Below, in pieces: positions 1-5,909 of a stretch of 11,326 bases of DNA. The notes beneath the pieces were generated by a model, which worked only from the letters and a program-made list of their open reading frames with translations, was not told the origin of the DNA and did not search any database. The stretch comes from Cytophagia bacterium (GTDB lineage Bacteria; Bacteroidota; Bacteroidia; Cytophagales; Cyclobacteriaceae): positions 1 to 11,326 of the forward strand of contig JABXIP010000246.1 in NCBI GenBank assembly GCA_013373005.1. Direction: 5' to 3'. Within the stretch, counting starts at the first letter, position 1, and every line of letters begins with the position of its first letter. Made by a program: the position numbers and the translations under genes.

Positions 1-1
1 C

Positions 2-181
2 AAGTCGAAGTTTGAACCTTCAAATGAAGTAATTGAAGTAGAAACCTATGAAGACCACCGTATGGCCATGGCCTTCGCTCCTTTGCTCACTCATCTGAGC
101 ATTAAGATCAAAGATCCTTCGGTAGTGAATAAATCTTACCCAAGCTTCTGGGAGCATGTGGAATTAGTCACGGATAATTGA
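2..181 (+). CDS. aroA: 3-phosphoshikimate 1-carboxyvinyltransferase (EPSP synthase), C-terminal end only
   Basis: Only the last 59 codons are present; the gene begins left of the window. The product would join shikimate-3-phosphate and phosphoenolpyruvate to make EPSP, the sixth step of the shikimate pathway to aromatic amino acids, in the cytoplasm. The visible part reads ...ETYEDHRMAMAFAPL... and then PSFWEHVE near the end. The D-H-R-M-A-M run and the closing (S/Y)PxFW segment are hallmarks of the C-terminus of EPSP synthases. The reading frame is open from base 2 to the TGA at 179-181. The next gene converges on it with only 5 bp between the two stop codons. Identification rests on a short fragment, but the motif combination is distinctive. 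Confidence 0.88.
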   Translation, partial: KSKFEPSNEVIEVETYEDHRMAMAFAPLLTHLSIKIKDPSVVNKSYPSFWEHVELVTDN

Positions 182-185
182 GCAT

Positions 186-195
186 TTCAATTGAA
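186..195. repeat. Short palindrome over the convergent gene ends
   Basis: TTCAATTGAA is a perfect 10-bp palindrome that includes the stop codon of the propeller gene and lies 5 bp past the aroA stop. It is too short and loop-less to be a standard terminator. No other terminator-like structure fits between these two convergent genes. Confidence 0.35.
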
Positions 196-1272
196 TAGAT
201 CAAACTTTATCACAGCCACCTCAGCATCATCAAACGGAGATTCATGTGTGAGGCCGTAAAGCACATTATTCTCCCAGTCAATATCGAAGGTAAAGACTGG
301 CACATCCAACTCATAAATATTCAAGGGTTTGCCTGACATGTCAAATGAGAATATGACCTGGCTGTGATAACCGGGCTCACTCATAGATTGGCCTCTATAC
401 ATTACAAAAAAACGATCGTTACCCACAACAGGGGCAGTGTAAGTCAACATCGTTTCCTTAGTTGGTGCAACCATATAGCCATTTCCGACATTTCTTAATT
501 TCATATTTGGCTCGGTGCTATCAGGGCCCTGAATCCTCTTAACTAGTCGGTATTTGGAATCATATATTTCAAGGATATCCGTATAAGCATTTGCCACGAT
601 AAAATTAGAATGATCTGCCGCGGCTCCTAGAAAAGCATAAAACACCTGAGACCTCAAATTCTCCAAGTCTTTGGTAACTTCCGAATCTGGAAAATCACCA
701 TGACTTGAAATTATTTTATCCTTAGAGCTAATCAGATTGAATCTAGCAGATGGATTACCTTCATTAGTATCATTAAGATCTAGAAACCGATCTTTTCCCA
801 AATACTTTGGAGATGAGATAGAGGTATTCCTAAAAGTAAGAGTCTTTGTTGGCATTGGTGAACTGCCTTCCAGCACTTTATCCAAATCATAGAAATCCAT
901 TCGCTTTTGAATCGCTCCATTCACAACGACAAGGTTATTATCGGCAAATACTTCAATATCTGAGGCATTCTGTAGTTCTCCAGGCCCCATCCCACTGCTT
1001 ACAAAGCCTACAACAAATTCTCCAGACTTTAGACTGAAAACCTTGACCAGTTGGTCACTTTTCGAATCGGTTACAAAAATTCCATTGGCCTCCGAAGAGA
1101 CTTTTATTCTGAGGGGGTAATTCAAATTCTCGGAAAGAAAGAGTTCACCATTCAGCCTGATAGTTTTTTCAAAATCTCCTCTATCGAACCTCTCCATTTT
1201 CTGAGCATGAATCGAATTACTGAGGAGAAAAAGGAACAAAAGACCTTGAAAGCTAGAGCCAAGTACTTTCAT
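187..1272 (-). CDS. Secreted 6-bladed beta-propeller protein (TolB-like/DUF5128-type), function unknown
   Basis: A 361-residue protein of a propeller family abundant in Bacteroidota. Residues 1-23 form a signal peptide: a basic start, a Leu/Phe-rich core (LLFLFLL) and a likely cleavage before Gln24 at IHA-Q. The mature part has no further membrane segment, so it is probably periplasmic or exported. Repeating strand patterns such as GIFVTDSKSDQLVKVFSLKSG, and the GMGPGE turn at residues 94-99, resemble the first blades of these TolB-like 6-bladed propellers, where a GxGPGE motif is common. No catalytic motif is visible, and family members are mostly uncharacterised. It stands alone on the minus strand, back to back with the ABC exporter and tail to tail with aroA. 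Start chosen because it gives the complete signal peptide. I see no confident promoter. The family call is good; no biochemical role can be given. Confidence 0.75.
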   Translation of the reverse strand: MKVLGSSFQGLLFLFLLSNSIHAQKMERFDRGDFEKTIRLNGELFLSENLNYPLRIKVSSEANGIFVTDSKSDQLVKVFSLKSGEFVVGFVSSGMGPGELQNASDIEVFADNNLVVVNGAIQKRMDFYDLDKVLEGSSPMPTKTLTFRNTSISSPKYLGKDRFLDLNDTNEGNPSARFNLISSKDKIISSHGDFPDSEVTKDLENLRSQVFYAFLGAAADHSNFIVANAYTDILEIYDSKYRLVKRIQGPDSTEPNMKLRNVGNGYMVAPTKETMLTYTAPVVGNDRFFVMYRGQSMSEPGYHSQVIFSFDMSGKPLNIYELDVPVFTFDIDWENNVLYGLTHESPFDDAEVAVIKFDLFN

Positions 1273-1394
1273 AAAGAATAAGATTGATGTGTTTAGTTAA
1301 CGTTGCTGTTCTCACAAGATACTTAAAATCAACAAAGTCTGAATGCGAATCACACTTCAGCCCATTTACTTTTTCTAAATTGAATCAATTCCAG

Positions 1395-1424
1395 TTCAGT
1401 GGCGTTAGCCACTCATTACCTTTG
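1395..1424 (+). promoter_or_regulatory. Bacteroidota-type promoter of the ABC exporter-nudK operon, near-leaderless
   Basis: TACCTTTG at 1417-1424 is a full match to the Bacteroidota -7 consensus TAnnTTTG. A TTC at 1395-1397 stands 19 bp upstream, at the expected place of the -33 TTG. The ATG follows the -7 box after only 4 bases (1425-1428), so a start point 5-8 bases past the box would give a transcript with almost no 5' leader. Confidence 0.6.
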
Positions 1425-1428
1425 ATTT

Positions 1429-3180
1429 ATGGCGAAAAAGAAAAAACTCAATAACATCTCTATGGGCGAAGTATTTCGCAGAATTATCTGGCCCAAGAGA
1501 GGAATGCTACTTTTTGGTTTAATACTCATTTTACTTCGCAGTGGTGCCAGTGTAGTGCTCCCCAAAGCCACTCAATACCTGATTGACGATGTGGTGACTA
1601 AGGGAGATATTGATATGCTTAAAAAGGTGGTTTTGGCCATCCTAATATCAATCATAGTTCAGGCTGGTGCATCATTCACTCTGACCCGAATTCTTAGCGT
1701 ACAGGCCCAGAAGCTTATCTCTGAGCTCAGGGTTCAGGTTCAGAAAAAGATCCTTTCCTTACCGATCAATTATTTCGACAGCACCAAGTCAGGAGCTCTG
1801 GTTTCCAGAATTATGACTGATGTAGAAGGTGTGCGTAACCTGGTTGGTACCGGTTTCGTGCAGCTCATTGGTGGAACCATCACAGCCATTGTGGTACTCG
1901 TTCTCTTAATTAACATGAATGCCAACCTCACGGCCTTTGTGTTTGTGCCGGTAGTTGTCTTTGGGTTAATCGCTATGAAAGCATTCGGATACCTTCGTCC
2001 TATCTTCAGAAAGCGCGGAAAACTCAACGCAGAGGTTACCGGTCGTTTGACGGAAACCTTAAATGGTGTTCGCGTGATTAAGGGTTTTGGAGCTGAAGAG
2101 CAGGAGATCAAAACCTTTGAAACAGGAGTTGAAGAACTCTATCAAAACGTAAAGAAAACCCTTACCGCTACCGCACTGGTAACGAGTTCTGCCACCTTCC
2201 TTTTGGCAGGAATTGCCAGTACCGGAATTCTTGGAATTGGAGGTTACTATATCATTCAAGGTAGTATGACCTCGGGTGAGCTGTTTGCCTTTATTGGCTT
2301 ATTGGCGTTGATGATTGCGCCTATCGTTCAAATGTCCAACATCGGAAGCCAGATTACTGAAGCCTTTGCCGGCTTGGACAGAACCGAGGAGATTATGCTT
2401 ACCGCTTCTGAAGAAGACGATGAAACCAGAACCGAAGAGCTCGGAACAATTCATGGCGACATCAAATTTGACAATGTCTCTTTCGCATATGAAGAAGATG
2501 ACGATGTATTGAAGAACATTTCATTCGATGCTCCGGCAGGATCTGTTATAGCCCTGGTGGGTTCCTCAGGATCTGGAAAATCTACCATAGCAGGTTTGGC
2601 TGCTACTTTCCTGAATCCAAGAGAAGGAAAAGTAACAGTTGACGGCACGGATCTTTCGAAAATTAAGCTCAAAAGCTTCCGTAGGCAGTTAGGAGTTGTT
2701 TTGCAGGATGATTTCCTTTTCGAAGGAACTATTCGGCAAAATATCCTTTTCCCTCGCCCAAATGCTAGTGAAGAACAACTTCAGGAAGCTGTGAAGGCAG
2801 CATATGTGAACGAGTTTACAGACCGATTCGAAAAAGGATTGGATACTGTAATCGGAGAACGTGGAGTAAAACTTTCAGGCGGACAAAGACAAAGGCTCGC
2901 TATTGCCCGAGCTATTTTGGCAGACCCACGCGTTTTGATTCTAGATGAAGCCACTTCGAACTTAGATACCGAAAGCGAGGCGCTCATTCAGTCGAGTTTG
3001 TCTGAATTAATGAAAGGCCGAACTACGTTGGTAATTGCCCATAGATTAAGCACCATTAAAAAAGCAGATCAAATATTGGTGATAGAAAAAGGTAAAATTG
3101 CCGAAAGAGGCAACCATGATGAATTGATTGCTAAAGAAGGCAGGTACTATCAACTCTACACCTATCAAGCACGCATTTAA
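1429..3180 (+). CDS. ABC exporter, membrane domain fused to ATPase (MsbA-like half transporter)
   Basis: A 583-residue half transporter expected to work as a homodimer in the inner membrane, using ATP to export or flip a lipophilic substrate. The N-terminal half (about residues 20-310) is a six-helix type IV exporter domain with hydrophobic segments near 26-43, 66-84, 143-163, 168-185, 247-270 and 283-300. The ATPase domain has Walker A GSSGSGKST (378-386), the Q-loop glutamine (Gln426), signature LSGGQ (482-486), Walker B VLILDE (502-507, catalytic Glu507) and the switch His538. All are intact, so it should be active. Length matches MsbA and LmrA-like proteins. Substrate cannot be read from sequence: lipid A, another lipid or a drug-like compound are all possible, and many Bacteroidota carry several such paralogues. 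Its stop overlaps the nudK start by one base (TAATG), which implies translational coupling. Confidence 0.93.
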   Translation: MAKKKKLNNISMGEVFRRIIWPKRGMLLFGLILILLRSGASVVLPKATQYLIDDVVTKGDIDMLKKVVLAILISIIVQAGASFTLTRILSVQAQKLISELRVQVQKKILSLPINYFDSTKSGALVSRIMTDVEGVRNLVGTGFVQLIGGTITAIVVLVLLINMNANLTAFVFVPVVVFGLIAMKAFGYLRPIFRKRGKLNAEVTGRLTETLNGVRVIKGFGAEEQEIKTFETGVEELYQNVKKTLTATALVTSSATFLLAGIASTGILGIGGYYIIQGSMTSGELFAFIGLLALMIAPIVQMSNIGSQITEAFAGLDRTEEIMLTASEEDDETRTEELGTIHGDIKFDNVSFAYEEDDDVLKNISFDAPAGSVIALVGSSGSGKSTIAGLAATFLNPREGKVTVDGTDLSKIKLKSFRRQLGVVLQDDFLFEGTIRQNILFPRPNASEEQLQEAVKAAYVNEFTDRFEKGLDTVIGERGVKLSGGQRQRLAIARAILADPRVLILDEATSNLDTESEALIQSSLSELMKGRTTLVIAHRLSTIKKADQILVIEKGKIAERGNHDELIAKEGRYYQLYTYQARI

Positions 3181-3758
3181 TGAACAACAAGGTCAATATT
3201 ATTAAGAAGGAAGTTCTTTCAGATAACTGGTATACACTCAATAAAATCACCTTCGATTACACTTTGAAGGATGGCTCGGTGCAGCGGCAAGAACGCGAGG
3301 CATACGACAGAGGTAACGGATCTACTATTCTTCTTTATAATAAAGAGAAAGGAACCGTTGTTCTCACCAGGCAATTCAGAATGCCCACCTACCTCAATGG
3401 TAATGAAAGTGGCTTTCTCATAGAAGCTTGTGCAGGATTGTTGGAAAAGGACAATGCTGAAGATTGCATTAGAAAAGAGACCGAAGAAGAAACCGGTTAT
3501 CGCATTACCAATGTAAAAAAGGTGTTTGAGAGTTATATGTCGCCAGGTTCTGTAACGGAAATCCTTTACTTCTTCGTGGCAGAATATGAAGATCACATGA
3601 AAGTGAATGAAGGTGGCGGAACCGATGAAGAAGAAGACATTCAGGTTTTGGAGCTACCTTTCCAACGCGCCATTGAAATGGTTAAATCTGGCGAAATCAA
3701 AGATGCCAAGACCATTATGCTTTTGCAGTATGCTCAAATAAATAGACTTCTTAGCTAA
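3180..3758 (+). CDS. nudK: GDP-mannose pyrophosphatase, Nudix hydrolase NudK
   Basis: A 192-residue cytoplasmic Nudix enzyme that hydrolyses GDP-mannose to GMP and mannose-1-phosphate. It resembles E. coli NudK along its whole length, as I recall that sequence: the opening ILSDN-type segment, YDRGNGSTILLYN (42-54), RQFRMPTYLNGNESG (64-78), the Nudix region ending in KETEEETGY (99-107), FESYMSPGSVTE (116-127) and a GGGTDEEEDIQVLELPF stretch (145-161). The E-E-x-E-E core that binds magnesium is intact. As in E. coli NudK, the first positions of the Nudix box depart from the textbook spacing, so this is not a defect. The start is fixed by the TAATG overlap with the exporter gene, so expression follows that gene. 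GDP-mannose turnover next to an MsbA-like exporter could point to envelope glycans, but this is inference. Confidence 0.93.
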   Translation: MNNKVNIIKKEVLSDNWYTLNKITFDYTLKDGSVQRQEREAYDRGNGSTILLYNKEKGTVVLTRQFRMPTYLNGNESGFLIEACAGLLEKDNAEDCIRKETEEETGYRITNVKKVFESYMSPGSVTEILYFFVAEYEDHMKVNEGGGTDEEEDIQVLELPFQRAIEMVKSGEIKDAKTIMLLQYAQINRLLS

Positions 3759-3776
3759 GAGTCCTTCTTGACATTA

Positions 3777-3809
3777 AGTCGTCAGACCACTCGAAGTGGT
3801 CAGACGACT
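3777..3809. repeat. Strong 15-bp hairpin after nudK
   Basis: Arms at 3777-3791 and 3795-3809 pair over 15 bp with a single A-A mismatch around a CGA loop. Both arms contain GTCAGAC, itself an odd palindrome, which explains the mismatch. It begins 18 bp past the nudK stop. No T-run follows on either strand, so a classical intrinsic terminator is doubtful. It may stabilise the 3' end of the exporter-nudK message or bind a protein. Confidence 0.7.
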
Positions 3810-3872
3810 AAACACAAGCTCACTCTTAAGAAAACAGTTTTATTAAGATCCGTTTTATATTACTTTACATAC

Positions 3873-4529
3873 ATGAAACGCATTTTATTTTTTTCAGCGC
3901 TATTCATGGCGTTCATTAACACCAGTATTCTCGCGCAGGATCCTAATCGCTTTGCTGATGAAGTAAAGAAGTTTGAGAATACAGCCAATAACTATCCTTC
4001 TCAGAACCGAATTGTATTTACAGGTAGCTCCAGCGTCAGACTTTGGGTAGATTTTAAATCATACTTCCCTGAGCACAATGTTATCAATACAGGTTTTGGA
4101 GGTTCAGAAGCTTCCGACCTCATCCACTATAAAGACCTGCTTATATCTCAGTTCAACCCTAAGCAGGTATTTATCTATGAGGGAGATAATGATATAAACT
4201 CCGGCAAATCCGGCCTGGAAATTCTCGCAGACATGAATACTTTGATTACAAGCTTATTGGAGGAAGGTATTGAAAGCGTTGTGATCATTGCCCCTAAGCC
4301 AAGCGTTGCGCGTTGGGAATTGAAAGAGAAGTACGAAGTTGTCAATGCTTCGCTCAAAGCTATGGCTGATCTTTCACCAAAAATTCAATATGCTGATGTA
4401 TGGACCCCCATGTTGAACCCTGACGGAAATGTGAAAACTGATATTTTTATTGAAGACAATCTTCACATGAACAAGAAGGGTTACGACATCTGGATTAAGG
4501 TAATAGGCCCTCTTTTGATCAAGCCGTAA
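3873..4529 (+). CDS. Secreted SGNH/GDSL-type hydrolase (esterase/acylhydrolase family)
   Basis: A 218-residue SGNH-fold hydrolase, probably periplasmic, acting on an ester or acetyl group. Residues 1-21 are a signal peptide with cleavage at ILA-Q. The catalytic blocks are in order: FTGSSSVRLW (49-58, likely nucleophile Ser53, in a GSSS variant of GDSL), the oxyanion glycine in NTGFGGSE (72-79), GDND (104-107, Asn106) and DNLH (195-198, Asp195 and His198). This GSSS-type motif is common in platelet-activating-factor-acetylhydrolase-like and carbohydrate-esterase-like SGNH proteins; the substrate is not determinable. The open frame extends upstream to an ATG at 3768, but I chose 3873 because it places the signal peptide at the N-terminus. 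The upstream part would also have to translate the 3777-3809 hairpin. A weak promoter candidate, TACTTTAC at 3861-3868, sits 4 bases before the ATG. A strong terminator follows. Confidence 0.88.
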   Translation: MKRILFFSALFMAFINTSILAQDPNRFADEVKKFENTANNYPSQNRIVFTGSSSVRLWVDFKSYFPEHNVINTGFGGSEASDLIHYKDLLISQFNPKQVFIYEGDNDINSGKSGLEILADMNTLITSLLEEGIESVVIIAPKPSVARWELKEKYEVVNASLKAMADLSPKIQYADVWTPMLNPDGNVKTDIFIEDNLHMNKKGYDIWIKVIGPLLIKP

Positions 4530-4557
4530 AAAAATTTTAAGATTTTTCAATCTTTTG

Positions 4558-4591
4558 AAAAGCCTTCTCGATCCAACGAGGGGGCTTTTTT
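4558..4591 (+). terminator. Intrinsic terminator of the SGNH hydrolase gene
   Basis: Arms 4558-4570 (AAAAGCCTTCTCG) and 4577-4589 (CGAGGGGGCTTTT) pair over 13 positions, including two G-T wobbles, around the loop ATCCAA. A run of six T at 4586-4591 completes the signal. It lies about 30 bp past the stop codon. A weaker AAGATT/AATCTT hairpin at 4539-4554 sits just upstream. Confidence 0.88.
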
Positions 4592-4697
4592 CGTTTATGC
4601 CTTAAGTGTTCAATACTTACAAACAAAAGTTTTTATGAATATATGTTGAATACTTCATATTAAATTTTAATATTTAGATACCGTTTCACCTAGACGT

Positions 4698-5210
4698 ATG
4701 AAAACACTAATCCTCATTACACTCATGCTGGTGACGGGTGTGTCGCCTCTACTCTCATCATTTGATTTAAAAGAGAGCAATTGCGCACCTGTTCCCCCTC
4801 TGGATTCAAGCTGTCCTTCAGAGCCAGATTCATCAATAGAGATGTCAGGACTTTCCAGTATCAGCACAGATTCTTCAGACTTTAGAAAAAAAGAGTACCA
4901 CATCTATTTCGAAAACAGATCGGAAGAGGCTTTGAATGTAGCCATTAGATATAAAGACTATAATGGTGACTGGCAAACAGAGGGTTTTGTAAACCTGGAA
5001 GCTGGAGAGAAAAGACACATGGGTGTCTCAGACCAAAAGACATACTTCTACTATGCTGAAAATCAGAAAAAGTGGAAGAAAAAGAAATGGACAGGAAACT
5101 ACAGTTTTCCGGTCAAGGAAACGGATTTGAACAAACTCCGCTTCGTTAAGCAAGACATTTGGGAGTGTTACGACACTAAAATGTGTAACACATTTGCCGT
5201 GTTTAGGTAA
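4698..5210 (+). CDS. Small secreted protein with DUF1036-like domain
   Basis: A 170-residue protein of unknown function. Residues 1-21 look like a signal peptide (MKTLILITLMLVTG...). Residues 22-62 form a Ser/Asp/Pro-rich linker with two cysteines (Cys29, Cys39). Residues 66-133 resemble the DUF1036 fold: FENRSEEALNVAIRYKD, then DGxW-like NGDWQTEGFVNLEAGE, then an aromatic run YFYYAEN and a Trp/Lys-rich stretch ending WTG. In known DUF1036 proteins a comparable N-x-(T/S)...Y.D..W...GW..L..GE pattern is followed by Y.YAE. Two further cysteines (157, 163) near the end could make disulfides. It is monocistronic: terminators stand on both sides. A possible -33 TTG (4646-4648) lies 19 bp before TAATATTT (4668-4675), but the match is poor. 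The domain call is by eye and moderate; the function is unknown. Confidence 0.72.
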   Translation: MKTLILITLMLVTGVSPLLSSFDLKESNCAPVPPLDSSCPSEPDSSIEMSGLSSISTDSSDFRKKEYHIYFENRSEEALNVAIRYKDYNGDWQTEGFVNLEAGEKRHMGVSDQKTYFYYAENQKKWKKKKWTGNYSFPVKETDLNKLRFVKQDIWECYDTKMCNTFAVFR

Positions 5211-5218
5211 CGTTGAAT

Positions 5219-5249
5219 AGGGAAGCTGCTGGGGCTTCCCTTATTTTTT
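5219..5249 (+). terminator. Intrinsic terminator of the DUF1036-like gene
   Basis: AGGGAAGC (5219-5226) pairs perfectly with GCTTCCCT (5234-5241) around a 7-base loop. The T-rich tail TTATTTTTT at 5241-5249 follows directly. It starts 8 bp past the stop codon, the expected position. Confidence 0.88.
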
Positions 5250-5269
5250 GGCCCTTCATCTGAATCGGA

Positions 5270-5385
5270 CAACACCTTTGACAAACTTCTGTCTCCATTT
5301 CTGCAGAAACGATGAGCTACATCTAATGCTCTTACTAAAGTTTGTCAAAGGTTGATTTAGGCAGATGGAAATTGACTAGAAAGAC
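5270..5385. repeat. 115-bp direct repeat, copy 1, with internal 15-bp inverted repeat
   Basis: This copy matches 5910-6024. The left 35 bp (5270-5304) and the right 52 bp (5334-5385) are identical in both copies, while the core (5305-5333) has diverged and differs by one base in length. Within the copy, ACCTTTGACAAACTT (5274-5288) is the exact reverse complement of 5338-5352, giving a 15-bp stem with a 49-base loop. A second, imperfect pairing (GTC, TCCAT and CTGC at 5291-5304 with GCAG, ATGGA and GAC at 5361-5376) interleaves with the first, as in a pseudoknot. No open frame of note lies in it. It starts 20 bp after the terminator of the preceding gene. Confidence 0.92.
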
Positions 5386-5407
5386 AGCCTGGTATTATCC
5401 TTCTTTC

Positions 5408-5434
5408 TCATCTTGAGCGCAGCCGAAAGATCTG
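5408..5434. repeat. Dispersed-repeat-like motif (TCTTGAGCGCAGCCGAAAGA core)
   Basis: The sequence at 5408-5434 resembles a short motif, roughly CTGAGCGnAGnCGAAGGATCT, that recurs in intergenic regions of many bacterial genomes. I recognise the pattern from general knowledge. Only one copy is in the window, so its repetitive nature here is not shown directly. Confidence 0.35.
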
Positions 5435-5453
5435 TAGCCCCCCTCTAAAGTCG

Positions 5454-5500
5454 GGATGAAACATCCACCTCCGTCCTTCGGACACCTCCGCCAGCGGAGG
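5454..5500. repeat. Three tandem small hairpins, GC-rich
   Basis: GGATG-AAA-CATCC (5454-5466), GTCC-TTC-GGAC (5473-5483) and CCTCCGC-CA-GCGGAGG (5485-5500) follow one another within 47 bp. The word ACCTCCG occurs twice here (from 5467 and 5484), each copy next to a hairpin, which suggests a local duplication. This is the most GC-rich part of the intergenic region. Confidence 0.65.
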
Positions 5501-5524
5501 ACACCAGGGCAACCCAAAACCATA

Positions 5525-5565
5525 CTGCCTTTATTAGTCCTGTACTAAAAACTAACCCCTGCTAA
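5525..5565 (+). repeat. CTGCCTTTATT-hairpin-CCTGCTAA box, copy A
   Basis: The box starts CTGCCTTTATT and ends CCTGCTAA, with a TTAGT/ACTAA hairpin (5534-5538 with 5544-5548) between them. Copy B at 5788-5832 is in the same orientation. The outer words are conserved, and the hairpin is kept through paired base changes. Confidence 0.7.
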
Positions 5566-5617
5566 AGATGATATCGGCAAAGAGATAACATGAAACAAAA
5601 TTCCGACAGCAAAAAAT

Positions 5618-5779
5618 GTCCCTTTTGGGACTTAAGATTGGTAGCCACATTATTACAATATGGCCAATTAGTGCCTTTAGGTACTAAATACCCCCCTTCC
5701 CAACATGACATGATGTACCTAAAGGCACATCTTCATTTTTAGTTCTTCTAGTCATCTACATTTTGTCCCGATGGGACAA
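5618..5779. repeat. Inverted pair of two-hairpin units (BIME-like)
   Basis: Each unit has a GTCCC-loop-GGGAC hairpin and, 36-39 bp away, the word GTGCCTTTAGGTAC. The left unit reads on the plus strand (5618-5631, then 5671-5684) and the right unit is its inverse (GTACCTAAAGGCAC at 5715-5728, hairpin 5763-5779). The two 14-bp words are exact reverse complements. Each also folds on itself around TTTA, with a G-T wobble only on the strand that reads GTGCC. Flanks extend both self-stems with different but paired bases: TTA/TAA at 5668-5687, and GAT/ATC at 5712-5731. Inverted pairs of asymmetric imperfect palindromes are the defining arrangement of BIMEs. Confidence 0.75.
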
Positions 5780-5787
5780 TGAATCCC

Positions 5788-5832
5788 CTGCCTTTATTGG
5801 TCTTGTGACCAACAAATAAAAGCACCTGCTAA
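5788..5832 (+). repeat. CTGCCTTTATT-hairpin-CCTGCTAA box, copy B
   Basis: This is the second copy of the box at 5525-5565, 263 bp downstream in direct orientation. CTGCCTTTATT leads into TTGGTC/GACCAA (5797-5802 with 5807-5812), and the box closes with CCTGCTAA. Relative to copy A, the TTAGT/ACTAA stem has become TTGGT/ACCAA, an A-T to G-C compensatory change. Confidence 0.7.
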
Positions 5833-5841
5833 TTTCATCAG

Positions 5842-5865
5842 CTTGTTAGTGAAAACACCAACAAG
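5842..5865. repeat. 10-bp imperfect hairpin with AAAA loop
   Basis: CTTGTTAGTG (5842-5851) faces CACCAACAAG (5856-5865). Nine of ten positions pair, and the tenth is A-C on the plus strand but a G-T wobble on the minus strand. The sequence AGCAAGGGCAAGG follows closely (from 5874), echoing the AAGGGCAA just past the stem. It resembles the other REP-like palindromes here. Confidence 0.55.
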
Positions 5866-5909
5866 GGCAAACTAGCAAGGGCAAGGCTGATCTACCGAAG
5901 CTTTGTAGG

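Larger units (their letters stand above)
5386..5909. other. Gene-free, hairpin-rich region between the two 115-bp repeats (REP/BIME-like)
   Basis: I find no credible coding region in these 524 bp on either strand. The stretch instead holds at least ten short hairpins spaced every 20-70 bp. They are GGATG/CATCC (5454-5466), GTCC/GGAC (5473-5483), CCTCCGC/GCGGAGG (5485-5500), TTAGT/ACTAA (5534-5548), GTCCC/GGGAC (5618-5631), an 8-bp stem at 5668-5687, another at 5712-5731, TTGTCCC/GGGACAA (5763-5779), TTGGTC/GACCAA (5797-5812) and a 10-bp stem at 5842-5865. Several belong to repeated or inverted units listed separately. The architecture resembles clustered REP elements (BIMEs) mobilised by REP-associated tyrosine transposases, but no transposase gene is in the window. 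A structured non-coding RNA is an alternative. Confidence 0.7.

Noticed and set aside
1311..1322. Promoter for the propeller gene at GTATCTTGT on the minus strand
   Set aside because: It misses the TAnnTTTG consensus and has no suitable -33 partner; too weak to list.
3768..3872. N-terminal extension of the SGNH hydrolase from the ATG at 3768
   Set aside because: It would bury the signal peptide 35 residues inside the protein and translate a strong hairpin. Starting at 3873 gives a normal secreted protein.
4539..4554. AAGATT/AATCTT hairpin as a separate terminator
   Set aside because: Only six weak pairs and no proper T-tract. The stronger terminator just downstream explains the site.
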